From Bacillota bacterium (GTDB lineage Bacteria > Bacillota > Clostridia > Acetivibrionales > DSM-1351), in contig JAEYHZ010000022.1 in NCBI GenBank assembly GCA_023409265.1, positions 186,001 through 250,000 on the forward strand: a stretch of 64,000 nucleotides of DNA, given 5' to 3'. Shown here one piece after another: positions 55,224 through 64,000 of this stretch. Both the position numbers and the translations under genes were made by a program. Under the pieces are notes generated by a model that saw only the letters and a list, made by a program, of their open reading frames with translations, searched no databases and was not told the DNA's origin. Each line of letters starts with the position of its first letter. Positions within the stretch are counted from its first letter, which is position 1.

Positions 55224-56042
55224 TCAGCTGCGGGAAAAATTCCGTGGAGACAGCCCTTTTACTTTTTTAAACATCTTGGAAAAAAGCAGGGGGTCATCAT
55301 AGCCAACTGATCTTGAAATATTACTAATGCTCAGCCGGCGGTCCTTCATAAGTTCACAGGCTTTATTTACACGGTACTCCAGCAGGAACTGCTGAAGTGA
55401 TTTTTTTGTGTTTTGTTTGAATATATTACCTAGATAGCTTCTGTCCAGGCCTATATGTGAAGCAATATCTGAAATTCTTATTTTTCTCGAATAGTTCATA
55501 CATACGTATTCTATTGCTTTCTCGATATAGTACTCCTGCTTGTTTTCAATTTGCCTGCCACTGCCCTCTGCTCCCATGTCCCCGATAAGATGGGAAAGAA
55601 ATAAGTACAATAAGCTTAACAACCCTGTTTCATTCCAGGGCTTTGATTGATACAGGTCAATCATACTTAAAATGCAGTTCGACACACCATTATCCGCATC
55701 ATATGCAAAAATCGGCTTATCCTGATCCAGCCCGGCCTGCCGCAGATAGTGCCCTGCTTTATGTCCTGTAAACCCAACCCAGCAGTATGTCCAGGGTTCC
55801 TGTGAATCCGCCTGATAATAGGTTACCTTCTCAGGACATATCAAGAAGCCCTGTCCATTGTTCAGGTGATACACTTTTTCACCATATTTGAAATAACCCT
55901 TTCCACTTAGAATGTAATGTATCAGGTAATGGTCCCTGACTGCCGGCCCAAAAAAATGTCCGGGTCTGCACTCCTCCATACCGCAATTATACAGGCTCAG
56001 ATCAAAACTTCCTTTAGCTATGCCATAAGAATATTCTTCCAT
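55224..56042 (-). CDS. AraC-family transcriptional regulator
   Basis: The 272-residue regulator has an N-terminal cupin domain (about residues 25-150; HYILSGKGYFKYGEKVYHL is a characteristic ligand-domain stretch) and a C-terminal double helix-turn-helix (about 170-272; IRISDIASHIGLDRSYLGNIF and ISNISRSVGYDDPLLFSKMF). It is divergent from the GH36 alpha-galactosidase across 174 bases and probably activates that gene in response to galactosides such as raffinose-type sugars or melibiose. It resembles the MsmR/RafR type of regulator. Confidence 0.9.
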   Translation of the reverse strand: MEEYSYGIAKGSFDLSLYNCGMEECRPGHFFGPAVRDHYLIHYILSGKGYFKYGEKVYHLNNGQGFLICPEKVTYYQADSQEPWTYCWVGFTGHKAGHYLRQAGLDQDKPIFAYDADNGVSNCILSMIDLYQSKPWNETGLLSLLYLFLSHLIGDMGAEGSGRQIENKQEYYIEKAIEYVCMNYSRKIRISDIASHIGLDRSYLGNIFKQNTKKSLQQFLLEYRVNKACELMKDRRLSISNISRSVGYDDPLLFSKMFKKVKGLSPRNFSRS

Positions 56043-56216
56043 GAACTCTCCATAAAACTTAATTTATATATCTAGCATTATACCATGTTTTAATAGTATA
56101 CTTCCATTTACATTGAAACTTTATGTTAGTAAAATATTGTTGGAAAGCTTACAGGTAGAAGTTTCATAAAACTTCCCCTATACGCACAATAATTCTAAAA
56201 GGTAGGATGTGATACT

Positions 56217-58406
56217 ATGTCTATAGTCTACAATCATCAGGAACGCGTTTTTCATCTGAAAGCTTCAGATACAAGCTATATATTAAAAATACTGGACAAC
56301 GGGTATCTTGCTCATTTATATTGGGGTAAGGCGGTAAGACACTCAAATTTCGAGCATTTACTGATTCTTCAGGAGAGAGCCTCCTTCTCCCCGAACTCAG
56401 ATAACCTTAATCCCGCACTTTCTCTGGATACCCTTCCTCAGGAATATCCTTCCTACGGTACAGGTGATTTCCGCCACCCTGCCTATCAGCTGCAGCTTGA
56501 AAACGGTACAACCATAACTGATTTAAGATACCGGAGTCATTCTATTTTTAAAGGAAAACCCAAATTACAGGGACTGCCAGCGACTTATACTGAAAGTGAT
56601 GACGAGGCTGAAACTCTGGAAATAGAGCTATACGACCCATTAATCTCACTGAAGGTAAAATTATACTATACAGTTTTTAATAACTTTAATACTGTCACCA
56701 GATCAGTATTATTTATAAATGAAGGTTCACAGAACCTGATGTTGCTAAAAGCACTTAGTGCCAGTGTCGACTTTCCTCATCATGATTACCATATACTGCA
56801 TTTGCAGGGAGCCTGGGCCAGAGAACGCCATATTGAACGCCATCCTTTGGCTCATGGAAGTCAGACTATTGAAAGCCGCAGGGGCGCAAGCAGCCATATG
56901 CATAATCCTTTTATTGCACTGCTGGATAAAAATGCATGTGAAAAGGCAGGAGAGGTTTACGGGTTCAGCCTGGTCTACAGCGGTAATTTCATAGCACAGG
57001 TGGAAGTTGACCAGTTTGATACAACCAGAGTTTCAATGGGTATAAATCCTTTTGATTTTACCTGGAAACTGGAACCAGGGTGTGTTTTCCAGACTCCTGA
57101 AGTTGTAATGGTCTATTCTGACAAGGGACTCGGAGGAATGTCCAGAGAATACCACAGACTTTATCGTACACGTCTTTGCCGCGGCACGTACAGAGACAGC
57201 ACAAGACCTGTACTGATCAACAATTGGGAAGCTACCTATTTTGACTTTAATGCTGAAAAGATAATAGAAATTGCACAGGAAGGTGCAAAGCTGGGAATTG
57301 AACTCTTTGTATTGGATGACGGCTGGTTTGGCAAAAGAGATCTTGATAATTGTTCTCTGGGGGATTGGTTTGTGGACAAGAGAAAGCTCCCCGGCGGACT
57401 TGAAGATCTTGCAGCAAGGGTAAATGAGCTTGGACTTAAGTTCGGCCTTTGGTTTGAACCTGAGATGGTTTCGCCTGACAGCGATCTGTACAGAGCGCAC
57501 CCGGACTGGTGTCTCCACGTACCCGACAGAAAACGCACAGAGGCCAGGAAACAGCTCATTCTCGATTTTTCAAGAACAGAGGTCTGTGATGCCATTATTA
57601 CCATGCTGTCGGACATACTATCCTCTTCGCCAATTTCCTATGTCAAGTGGGATATGAACAGAAATATGACCGAAATTGGCTCAGCCGTACTGCCTGCCGA
57701 AAGACAGCGGGAAACAGCCCACCGGTATATGCTAGGCCTTTACAGGGTAATGGAGGAGATAACTTCAAAATTCCCGCATATTCTTTTTGAGAGCTGTTCA
57801 GGCGGTGGGGGGCGTTTTGATCCCGGAATACTATACTATATGCCTCAGACCTGGACCAGCGATGATACCGATGCTGTTGAACGCTTAAAAATCCAGCATG
57901 GAACCAGTATTGTTTATCCGGCCAGCACTATGGGTGCTCACGTTTCAGCAGTCCCCAACCATCAGGTTCACAGGATGACGCCTATAGAAACAAGAGGCCA
58001 TGCAGCAATGTGTGGAAACTTCGGGTACGAGCTGGATTTGACAAAACTGGATAACTCCGAAAAAGATGTGATAAAGGAGCAGGTTGAAACCTATAAGGAA
58101 ATCCGTCATATAATTCAGTTCGGTGATATGTACAGGCTTCTGAGTCCCTTTGAAGGGAATGAGACAGCTTGGATTTATGTAACCGAGGATAAATCTGAAG
58201 CATATGTAACCTTCTTCAGAGTACTGGCACAGCCGAATGGAGCTCTTTCAAAGCTAAGGCTTGATGGACTTGACCAAAACATGGATTATTCACTTGTGGG
58301 AACTGATTTGGTCCTTGGAGGCGATGTTTTGATGAATGCCGGCCTGAATATTCCAAACCTTTCAGGTGATTACAGAAGCTACACCTGGAGACTGAAGGCA
58401 GTTTAG
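56217..58406 (+). CDS. GH36 alpha-galactosidase
   Basis: This 729-residue enzyme is a full-length bacterial GH36 alpha-galactosidase: N-terminal beta-supersandwich (about 1-330), TIM barrel (about 335-640) and C-terminal beta domain. The nucleophile Asp479 lies in VKWDMNRN and the acid/base Asp549 in WTSDDTDA, agreeing with the characterised Asp478/Asp548 of Geobacillus AgaB-type enzymes. There is no signal peptide, so it works on imported galactosides (raffinose family, melibiose or galactomannan oligomers). The divergent AraC gene is the probable regulator. A perfect terminator follows. Confidence 0.95.
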   Translation: MSIVYNHQERVFHLKASDTSYILKILDNGYLAHLYWGKAVRHSNFEHLLILQERASFSPNSDNLNPALSLDTLPQEYPSYGTGDFRHPAYQLQLENGTTITDLRYRSHSIFKGKPKLQGLPATYTESDDEAETLEIELYDPLISLKVKLYYTVFNNFNTVTRSVLFINEGSQNLMLLKALSASVDFPHHDYHILHLQGAWARERHIERHPLAHGSQTIESRRGASSHMHNPFIALLDKNACEKAGEVYGFSLVYSGNFIAQVEVDQFDTTRVSMGINPFDFTWKLEPGCVFQTPEVVMVYSDKGLGGMSREYHRLYRTRLCRGTYRDSTRPVLINNWEATYFDFNAEKIIEIAQEGAKLGIELFVLDDGWFGKRDLDNCSLGDWFVDKRKLPGGLEDLAARVNELGLKFGLWFEPEMVSPDSDLYRAHPDWCLHVPDRKRTEARKQLILDFSRTEVCDAIITMLSDILSSSPISYVKWDMNRNMTEIGSAVLPAERQRETAHRYMLGLYRVMEEITSKFPHILFESCSGGGGRFDPGILYYMPQTWTSDDTDAVERLKIQHGTSIVYPASTMGAHVSAVPNHQVHRMTPIETRGHAAMCGNFGYELDLTKLDNSEKDVIKEQVETYKEIRHIIQFGDMYRLLSPFEGNETAWIYVTEDKSEAYVTFFRVLAQPNGALSKLRLDGLDQNMDYSLVGTDLVLGGDVLMNAGLNIPNLSGDYRSYTWRLKAV

Positions 58407-58458
58407 AAGAGAATCATGAAATATTAATTATACAGCCTGAAACAAATGTGGAAAATTC

Positions 58459-58490
58459 AAAAGCTGCCCGGTCCTGACCGGGCAGCTTTT
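58459..58490. terminator. Strong bidirectional terminator
   Basis: A perfect 14 bp stem (aaaagctgcccggt / accgggcagctttt) with a 4-base loop and T tracts on both strands, between the GH36 gene and the convergent HD-domain gene. Confidence 0.92.
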
Positions 58491-58527
58491 ATTTAGACTT
58501 CGGACTTTTACTGGAAATCTAAAATAA

Positions 58528-59169
58528 TTACCCTTCAGATTTCATGCATCTCTCCAGAAACTTAAGGATATTTTCCTCCTCTTCCCTCCTGTTAACCCCG
58601 AGCCTGCCCATTCTGTCACACAAGCCAAGCAGTGCAACCTCATGAATATCCGTTCTCTTTTTCATACTCCGGATATCCGCAAAGGGTAGGTTATTAACAA
58701 CAAACAGTATCTGCATATGCCATCTTATTAGCTCGGAAACTTTTTCAGTAAATTCTTTGTCGTCGGTTAATTCAGCCAAGAATTTTCTTGCCAGCTCAGC
58801 TCCGACTTTATCATGATCATAGGAAGTTATTCTGCCCTTACGAACTTTTGTTGTACCGGGCTTTCCTATATCGTGCAGCAAGGCAGCCCACATTAATACA
58901 TCAGGATCACTGCTCTTTTCCTTAATCTTTGCCGCCTCATCCAAAACCATCATTGTATGAATCCATACATTACCCTCAGGATGATGCTTTGGAGACTGCT
59001 CCGACTTTTTGAGGCTATTAAGCATCTCAAGCGGAAATTCATCAAATACGCTTTCTTTTGATATTTCATTTAGATATAAGGAAGGTTGTTCATCTTTCAG
59101 AATATGATTATTTATTTCTGAAAGTACATCCTGTACTGTCATTACTGCCATAATATCACATCCAGACAC
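58528..59169 (-). CDS. HD-domain (HDIG) phosphohydrolase
   Basis: The roughly 207-213-residue protein has an HD metal-dependent phosphohydrolase domain: H in WIHTMMVLDEA, the HD pair in LLHDIGKPGT (about residue 95-104), and YDHDKVGAELA. It resembles the HD part of some tRNA nucleotidyltransferases but has no nucleotidyltransferase domain. The longest frame opens at a GTG at 59169; the ATG at 59151 is an equally good or better start, and the ribosome site is weak in both cases. It follows the UDG gene by about 140-160 bases on the same strand. The natural nucleotide substrate is unknown. Confidence 0.82.
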   Translation of the reverse strand: MSGCDIMAVMTVQDVLSEINNHILKDEQPSLYLNEISKESVFDEFPLEMLNSLKKSEQSPKHHPEGNVWIHTMMVLDEAAKIKEKSSDPDVLMWAALLHDIGKPGTTKVRKGRITSYDHDKVGAELARKFLAELTDDKEFTEKVSELIRWHMQILFVVNNLPFADIRSMKKRTDIHEVALLGLCDRMGRLGVNRREEEENILKFLERCMKSEG

Positions 59170-59311
59170 AATTATTTAAGATCATTCTCTAAATAGTTTA
59201 TCTTGTTATGGTTTAAATATTCTTTGGCTGCATGACAACCTCATTCCTTTCTGAAATTCTATTATAACCTTTATTTAAAAGGATTCTCCCTTCCCATGCT
59301 TCCGCTATAGA

Positions 59312-59884
59312 TCAAAGGTGCTTTAACATTTCACCAGCTTCAACTATATCTCTTTTCAGCAACTTTCTCTTCTCTTCATCACGGAAAACTGCAGAGGGAT
59401 GAAAGCTGGGCATGATTTTAATACCGTCCCTTTCCACCCAAGTCCCTCGAAGCTCGGTTATTTTGGCCTTGGGATCAACAATAGCCTGAGCTGAAGTACT
59501 GCCAAGACATATGATTATTTCAGGGTTCAACAGTTGAATTTGGCGTTCCAGAAAAGGCATGGCCTGACTGATTTCCGAGCTTTTAGGTTTCCTGTTTCCA
59601 GGCGGCCTTGTTTTAATTATGTTTGTTATATACACTGTCTCTCTGCTAATTTCTGCTTCCTCCAGGTATTTGTTCAACAGTCTCCCCGAATTTCCGACAA
59701 ACGGGTGGCCCGTTTTTGCCTCCTCTTCCCCTGGAGCTTCACCTATCAGCATGAGAACGGACTTTTCCGGTCCCTCACCAAAAACCAGCTTTTCTCCGGC
59801 TGCTGGAGTAAATGTTTCCATACAAATACTTTTTAGAGTTTCAAGGTCATTGACATCCTTAAGTACTGCTATTTGATCGGTCAT
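59312..59884 (-). CDS. Uracil-DNA glycosylase family 4-like protein lacking Fe-S cysteines
   Basis: The 190-residue protein has the family 4 (UdgA-like) order of motifs: GEAPGEEEAKTGHPFVG near residues 48-64, TNIIKTRPPGNRKP near 90-103, ICLGSTSAQAI, and HPSAVFR near 160. Family 4 enzymes remove uracil from DNA and normally bind a 4Fe-4S cluster through four cysteines. Here only two cysteines exist, and the usual KCRPP and following Cys positions are Thr and non-Cys (KTRPP, SQAMPFLE), so the cluster is probably absent. Its ATG overlaps the stop of the DUF72 gene (ATGA), showing translational coupling. It may be an active cluster-free glycosylase or a diverged paralogue. Confidence 0.85.
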   Translation of the reverse strand: MTDQIAVLKDVNDLETLKSICMETFTPAAGEKLVFGEGPEKSVLMLIGEAPGEEEAKTGHPFVGNSGRLLNKYLEEAEISRETVYITNIIKTRPPGNRKPKSSEISQAMPFLERQIQLLNPEIIICLGSTSAQAIVDPKAKITELRGTWVERDGIKIMPSFHPSAVFRDEEKRKLLKRDIVEAGEMLKHL

Positions 59885-60666
59885 TGGAATACACCCACAT
59901 TTTCAATCAGTTCTCTCAGCATTCTTCCGTTTATAGCGGCTTGTGCACGGTAATGATTATTCATACTGACAAAGGTCTTTTCGGTTCTTGTCGAAAGCTT
60001 TAATATCCTTGGAGCCCAGTCATTCAATTCCTCTTCAGTATAAAGATAATCGTATCTCTCATGGGTTTCTTCATGATGCCACCATTTTTTATAATTCCTG
60101 CCGTGAAATCGGACATAACCGATACGGCTGGTTGCCCTCACTTCAGGAGGCACAAGTGTCTTGAACTGCGGTTCGTCAACACAAACATACCCCAGCTCTT
60201 CATCCTCCAAGAGACTGAACACACTTTCCTGAATCCATTCTTCATGTCGGAATTCTATAACTACCGGAATATCTCCCATTTGCTCTTTAAAGTATCGTAA
60301 ATAATCCCTGTTTTCATCCTTGTTCCGGAAACTGGTCGGGAACTGTGCCAGAACGCATCCAAGCTTTCCTGCTTCCACAAGAGGCTTTAAAGCTTCGTTG
60401 AATTCGGCAAATTTCTCTTCGTTATCTTCCCGCTTATGTGTCATTTCCCTGTGCGCTTTAATAACAAATTGAAATCCATCGGGTGTTTTCTCCTGCATAT
60501 GATAGAGCATAAACCTGTTGGGCATTTTATAATATGTTGTATTTACTTCTGTGAAATTAAACTCATGAGCATAAAATTCAAGAAAATCCTTCTTATCCAG
60601 CTTTTCAGGATAAAATACACCCCGCCAATCCTCATAACTATAGCCTGCAGTTCCGATAAAAAACAT
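59881..60666 (-). CDS. DUF72 family protein
   Basis: The 261-residue protein matches the DUF72 family (TIM-barrel fold, unknown reaction): N-terminal FIGTAGYSYEDWRGVFYPEKL split block, FTEVNTTYYKMP, the VIEFRHEEWI motif near residue 140 and a YVRFHGRNYKKWW block near residue 190. I chose the ATG at 60666, whose ribosome site GGAG is 6 bases upstream; the longer start at 60678 overlaps that site. It lies 24 bases after the DnaE stop and overlaps the UDG start by 4 bases, so DnaE, DUF72 and UDG form an operon. DUF72 genes are often found near DNA metabolism genes, but the function is unproven. Confidence 0.88.
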   Translation of the reverse strand: MFFIGTAGYSYEDWRGVFYPEKLDKKDFLEFYAHEFNFTEVNTTYYKMPNRFMLYHMQEKTPDGFQFVIKAHREMTHKREDNEEKFAEFNEALKPLVEAGKLGCVLAQFPTSFRNKDENRDYLRYFKEQMGDIPVVIEFRHEEWIQESVFSLLEDEELGYVCVDEPQFKTLVPPEVRATSRIGYVRFHGRNYKKWWHHEETHERYDYLYTEEELNDWAPRILKLSTRTEKTFVSMNNHYRAQAAINGRMLRELIENVGVFQ

Positions 60667-60690
60667 ATTAATCTCCATTCCGCAGTAGAT

Positions 60691-63600
60691 TTATTTTTCA
60701 CGCCGGCTTCCAAGCGCTTTGATCTTCTCTGCTGTTACGTATAGTGACATATCCTCTTTTCGAAGTACTCCTTCGATTATTATGCCCTCCGGATTAAATT
60801 CATATAAGAAGGTTTTATAAACTTTTGGATAAACCACCACTTCCACCATTTCAGAATGATCCTGTACTACCATACATAAGAGATATTCTCCGTTATTTGC
60901 AGGCTGCCGCCTTAAGTGTATTATTGTTCCGGATATCCTGACTCTCTTATTACAAGAAATATCATAAAGACTTTTTATAGAAACTATTTGATATCTTTTA
61001 TAGAATTTATCTAATTTATCCTGGGGAAATTTCTGCACTGAAAACCCAAGCAGCTCCTTTTCCAACTTTCTTTTTTCTTTTTCCGAATTATCTTCATTTG
61101 AATAATTCTGGCCAGAATAATCCCTTTCCGGACAATTTTCATACGAACAGTCTTTTAAGAAAGCATTAGATTTATTTGATTCCGATTGATCTAATAAAGC
61201 AAGCATTTTTTCTCTGCTATTGTAAAATTGATCACATGCCCCTGCATTTATTAAAAGCTTCAGAACGGAACTTTTAATGTGGTATAGCTTCATTTTATAA
61301 ATAAAATCCTCGAAGGATGCAAATTTACCATATGTCTTTCTGCAATTAAGCAGAGCTTCAGCGGTTTGAACTCCGCAGCCTTTAATCATATTTATCCCTA
61401 TACGAATCCCGTCTTCCTCGGGCTGATAGCCGACACTGCTCCTGTTTACATCCGGAGCAAGTAATAAAATACCATTTTTTTTAGATTCGCGGATATAAAC
61501 TCTTTTATCGTAATAGCCTCCTTCCAGACTTAGCAAAGCGGCCATATATTCTTTAGGGTAGTGTGTTTTTAAATAAACTGTCCAATAGGAAATATACGCA
61601 TAAGATATGCTATGAGCCTTATTGTAGCTGTAGCCCGCGAAGCTCGCCAGAAAATCAAATATATCACAAGCCATTTCACCGGTATAGCCTTTTTTTACAG
61701 CACCTGAAATAAATCTGTTCCGATGCAGCAGGAGGGAATCAGCCTGTCTTTTTGTAAGGGCTCTCCTGAGTAAATCAGCTTCTCCCATAGAATATCCTGC
61801 AATAGTATTAGCAATTTCCATTACCTGTTCCTGATAAATTATTAAGCCGCAGGTTGAAGCTAAAACAGCTTCCATTTCGGGACAAATGAATTTAACATTT
61901 TCTTTCCCATTCCTTCTGTTAAGATAAGTCTCAACAATTCCATTCTGCCATGCACCGGGCCGGTATAATGCCAGTAGTAATGCAAGCTCCTCCAGAGTTT
62001 TGGGCTGCATTTTTCTCATTAAATATCTGATCCCCATACTTTCCAGCTGAAAACAGCCCAGCGTATCACCCGTTGCAATTGTCTTAAAGGTTTCAGAATC
62101 ACCCATCGGTATATTTTCCACGTCTATTTTAATACCTGTAAGTCTGCTGACAGCCTTAACTGTATCCTCTATTACAGTTAAATTGCGCAGACCCAGGAGG
62201 TCTAATTTTAATAAGCCCAGCTGTTGTATGTCTTCTTTGTTAAAAGTGGTCATATAATTTCCATCAGGCCTTTTGGTAATTGGAATAATGCTGCCAAGCT
62301 TCCCGTCACCAATTAAAATGCCCGAAGGATGGCTTGAGTGATTATTCGGTAAGCCCTCTATTCTTTCAGCCAGATAAAATAACGACCTGTAAGGTTCCCT
62401 GTCCACTGGAATCTTCTTAAGCTCCGGCAATGTTTCAAGGCAATGCCGGATACCGCCTGTACCGCTGAAAGCCGGAAGGAGCCTGGCAATAAGATCTGTT
62501 TCTTTTTTCAAGTTTAAAAAAGCTCCTGCTTTCCTGATGGCTCCACGAGTACCGAATGTGTTCAGGACTCCCAGGTGTACTACATTATCCTTCCCATACT
62601 TTTTTTTGATATATTCAAGAATTTCAGCTCTCCCTCTCTGGCATACATCAAGGTCAATATCCGGCATTTGTTCTCGGTCCGGACTTAGAAAACGTTCGAA
62701 AGATAATTTGTGCAAAACAGGATTAACCTGTGTTATACCTAATAAAAAGGCTGTAAGACTCCCTGCGGAGGAGCCTCTTCCCGGACCAACTGGAATGTTG
62801 TTATTACGTGCAAAGTTTACAATATCCCAAACAATTAAAAAATATGAAACCAGTCCCCGCTTGACTATAACATCAAGTTCGTGGTTTAACTGCTCAATTA
62901 TGCTATGGCTCTGTAAACCATCCAAAGCTTTAAATTTGAAGCGTGTGTTCAAACCCTCAAGGCATATTTTTCTTAAAAAACTTTCTTCATTTTCATTATG
63001 GGGAAGAGGAAAATGCGGAAGTACGGTAGGTTTAAGGGTCCCATCAAATATGCAGCGTTCTGCTATTAGAGATGAATTTTTAATTGCTTCGGGATAATCA
63101 CTGAATTTCTTTAGCATTTCCTCTCCAGAAGTAAAATAGAAGCGGCCTGCTGCTTCCCGTGCCTTGTCTCTTCCCTTAAGGATGTTGAGATCATTGGCAT
63201 CTTCAGGTTCTATATATTTAATACTGTGAGTGGCAACCAGAGGAATTCCTGTTTTTTCAGAAAGTTCTGCAGTTTTTCTGCTCAGTATACTATCATCAGA
63301 ATTATACTGCTGAAGCTCAAGGTAGAAATTTCCTTTTCCAAACCAGTTTACATATTTTAAAGCCAACTTCTCAGCAAGCAGATCTTCACCTTTCCTTAAA
63401 CAGTTATATATAGCACCGGTACATCCTCCGCTTAAAGCTATTATTTCTCCTGCTAAAGCAGGCTGGAAAGGAGAGCCTGAGTTAATCCATTTGACAAGCT
63501 TTTCATAGCCCCTGTTGTTTACTGCAAGTAATACCAGAGTTTCAGCTTCAGAAACCTCAATTTCACAGCCGATAACAGGATTTATACCATATTTTGCAGC

Positions 63601-63798
63601 CAATTTCTGAAACCTGAGAACACCGCTTATTGTATTTTTATCTGTAATTGAAAGAAATTTCATTCCAAGGGATTCCGCTTTTTTAAATAACTCCTCAAGC
63701 CTGCTGGTAGAGTCCTGCAAACTATATTCGGTATTTATATGTAAATGAACAAACTCATTGTTATTTATCTTAATCACTACCCTTCTAAGTAAGAACAT
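60691..63798 (-). CDS. dnaE: DNA polymerase III alpha subunit, Firmicutes DnaE type
   Basis: This polymerase of about 1035 residues has an N-terminal PHP domain (about 12-210), palm and fingers with GRGSSAGS, the catalytic PDIDLD pair and the third Asp in LKLDLLGLRNLT, a helix-hairpin-helix region (about 800-870) and an OB-fold near the C-terminus. The PHP metal site looks incomplete (LHINTEYS is kept but the usual TDH is TDKN), as in B. subtilis DnaE. It is somewhat shorter than typical clostridial DnaE. In Firmicutes DnaE extends primers alongside PolC. The ATG at 63798 has a poor ribosome site; agaaggg lies nearer a GTG at about codon 8, so the start is uncertain. It heads an operon with DUF72 and UDG-like genes. 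Confidence 0.93.
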   Translation of the reverse strand: MFLLRRVVIKINNNEFVHLHINTEYSLQDSTSRLEELFKKAESLGMKFLSITDKNTISGVLRFQKLAAKYGINPVIGCEIEVSEAETLVLLAVNNRGYEKLVKWINSGSPFQPALAGEIIALSGGCTGAIYNCLRKGEDLLAEKLALKYVNWFGKGNFYLELQQYNSDDSILSRKTAELSEKTGIPLVATHSIKYIEPEDANDLNILKGRDKAREAAGRFYFTSGEEMLKKFSDYPEAIKNSSLIAERCIFDGTLKPTVLPHFPLPHNENEESFLRKICLEGLNTRFKFKALDGLQSHSIIEQLNHELDVIVKRGLVSYFLIVWDIVNFARNNNIPVGPGRGSSAGSLTAFLLGITQVNPVLHKLSFERFLSPDREQMPDIDLDVCQRGRAEILEYIKKKYGKDNVVHLGVLNTFGTRGAIRKAGAFLNLKKETDLIARLLPAFSGTGGIRHCLETLPELKKIPVDREPYRSLFYLAERIEGLPNNHSSHPSGILIGDGKLGSIIPITKRPDGNYMTTFNKEDIQQLGLLKLDLLGLRNLTVIEDTVKAVSRLTGIKIDVENIPMGDSETFKTIATGDTLGCFQLESMGIRYLMRKMQPKTLEELALLLALYRPGAWQNGIVETYLNRRNGKENVKFICPEMEAVLASTCGLIIYQEQVMEIANTIAGYSMGEADLLRRALTKRQADSLLLHRNRFISGAVKKGYTGEMACDIFDFLASFAGYSYNKAHSISYAYISYWTVYLKTHYPKEYMAALLSLEGGYYDKRVYIRESKKNGILLLAPDVNRSSVGYQPEEDGIRIGINMIKGCGVQTAEALLNCRKTYGKFASFEDFIYKMKLYHIKSSVLKLLINAGACDQFYNSREKMLALLDQSESNKSNAFLKDCSYENCPERDYSGQNYSNEDNSEKEKRKLEKELLGFSVQKFPQDKLDKFYKRYQIVSIKSLYDISCNKRVRISGTIIHLRRQPANNGEYLLCMVVQDHSEMVEVVVYPKVYKTFLYEFNPEGIIIEGVLRKEDMSLYVTAEKIKALGSRREK

Positions 63799-64000
63799 CT
63801 GTTCTCATTCTACTAATTATTAGGTTTGTTGTCATTGGTGTTTAATGGTGTTTTCAGTTTAAGCCAAAATTATACAACTAATGCCAATTTTAACCAATTC
63901 TATTTTAAAATTTATTTGTTAGAATATACTTAAATAGTAAAAAAAGTAAAATTGCATCATAATCATTTTAGGTAAATTTCGCTATGCATATGGATAGACT
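63799..64000. other. AT-rich upstream region of dnaE, no gene seen
   Basis: The last 200 bases are AT-rich and should contain the dnaE promoter on the minus strand. An ATG near 63985 may begin a gene that continues beyond the window, but too little is visible to tell. Confidence 0.4.

Noticed and set aside
60691..63798. Incomplete PHP metal site in DnaE as an unusual loss of proofreading
   Set aside because: B. subtilis DnaE has a similarly altered PHP domain, so this is normal for the Firmicutes type.
1..64000. CRISPR arrays, tRNA or rRNA genes, prophage or integrative element genes
   Set aside because: No regularly spaced direct repeats with spacers, no cloverleaf-like or rRNA sequence, and no integrase, terminase or structural phage genes were recognised.

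Overview
The window looks like part of the chromosome of an anaerobic, plant-polysaccharide-degrading Firmicute, most like the mesophilic Ruminiclostridium (Clostridium cellulolyticum/papyrosolvens) group. The signs are moderate to low GC, strong AAGGAGG-type ribosome binding sites, YesM/YesN-type two-component systems, many LplABC- and UgpABE-like sugar ABC transporters, an SLH-anchored giant surface protein and a Firmicutes-type DnaE. The genus is an inference; no database was searched. No tRNA, rRNA, CRISPR array or phage was seen.

Layout. (1) 1-6861 is a xylo-oligosaccharide operon: a solute-binding protein cut by the window edge, two permeases, a GH8 exo-oligoxylanase, a GH39 beta-xylosidase, a CE1-like esterase and a DUF3237 protein. 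(2) 7022-10432 (minus) holds a membrane-bound AraC regulator and a soluble AraC regulator; the latter is divergent from a large GH2 enzyme (10682-13852) across four 25-26 bp direct repeats. (3) 13853-14709 is a hairpin-rich intergenic region, followed by a 2498-residue secreted mosaic protein (beta-helix, LamG-like, FIVAR-like, CBM9, five FN3, three SLH). (4) 22419-38585 is probably a xyloglucan-oligosaccharide module: histidine kinase, response regulator, two paralogous solute-binding lipoproteins separated by a terminator, two permeases, then AraC/GH31 alpha-xylosidase and AraC/GH2 beta-galactosidase divergent pairs. (5) 38965-42719 is a third sugar ABC system. (6) 42826-43442 is a 278 bp terminal-inverted-repeat element abutting a truncated uracil-DNA glycosylase remnant.

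(7) 43488-45125 encodes an acyl-CoA synthetase. (8) 45579-50843 is a BmpA/NupOPQ-type nucleoside ABC system whose ATPase gene has a long leader that can sequester its own Shine-Dalgarno sequence. (9) 50915-51040 is a 31 bp tandem repeat. It is followed by minus-strand housekeeping or signalling genes (DUF454, serine hydrolase, TrmO, MASE3-PP2C phosphatase), an AraC/GH36 alpha-galactosidase pair, and finally DnaE, DUF72, a UDG family 4 relative and an HD-domain protein on the minus strand.

How it works together: extracellular enzymes encoded elsewhere, perhaps with the SLH protein here, release oligosaccharides. Lipoprotein-dependent ABC transporters import them, and signal-less (cytoplasmic) GH8, GH39, GH31, GH2 and GH36 enzymes finish the hydrolysis. 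Nearly every enzyme has its own adjacent AraC-type regulator. The best candidates for something undescribed are the tandem sensor/transport binding proteins, the SD-sequestering leader of the nucleoside transporter, an approximately 80-nt structured element present twice, the 4x25 bp operator-like array, and a UDG that has lost the cysteines expected to bind its Fe-S cluster.
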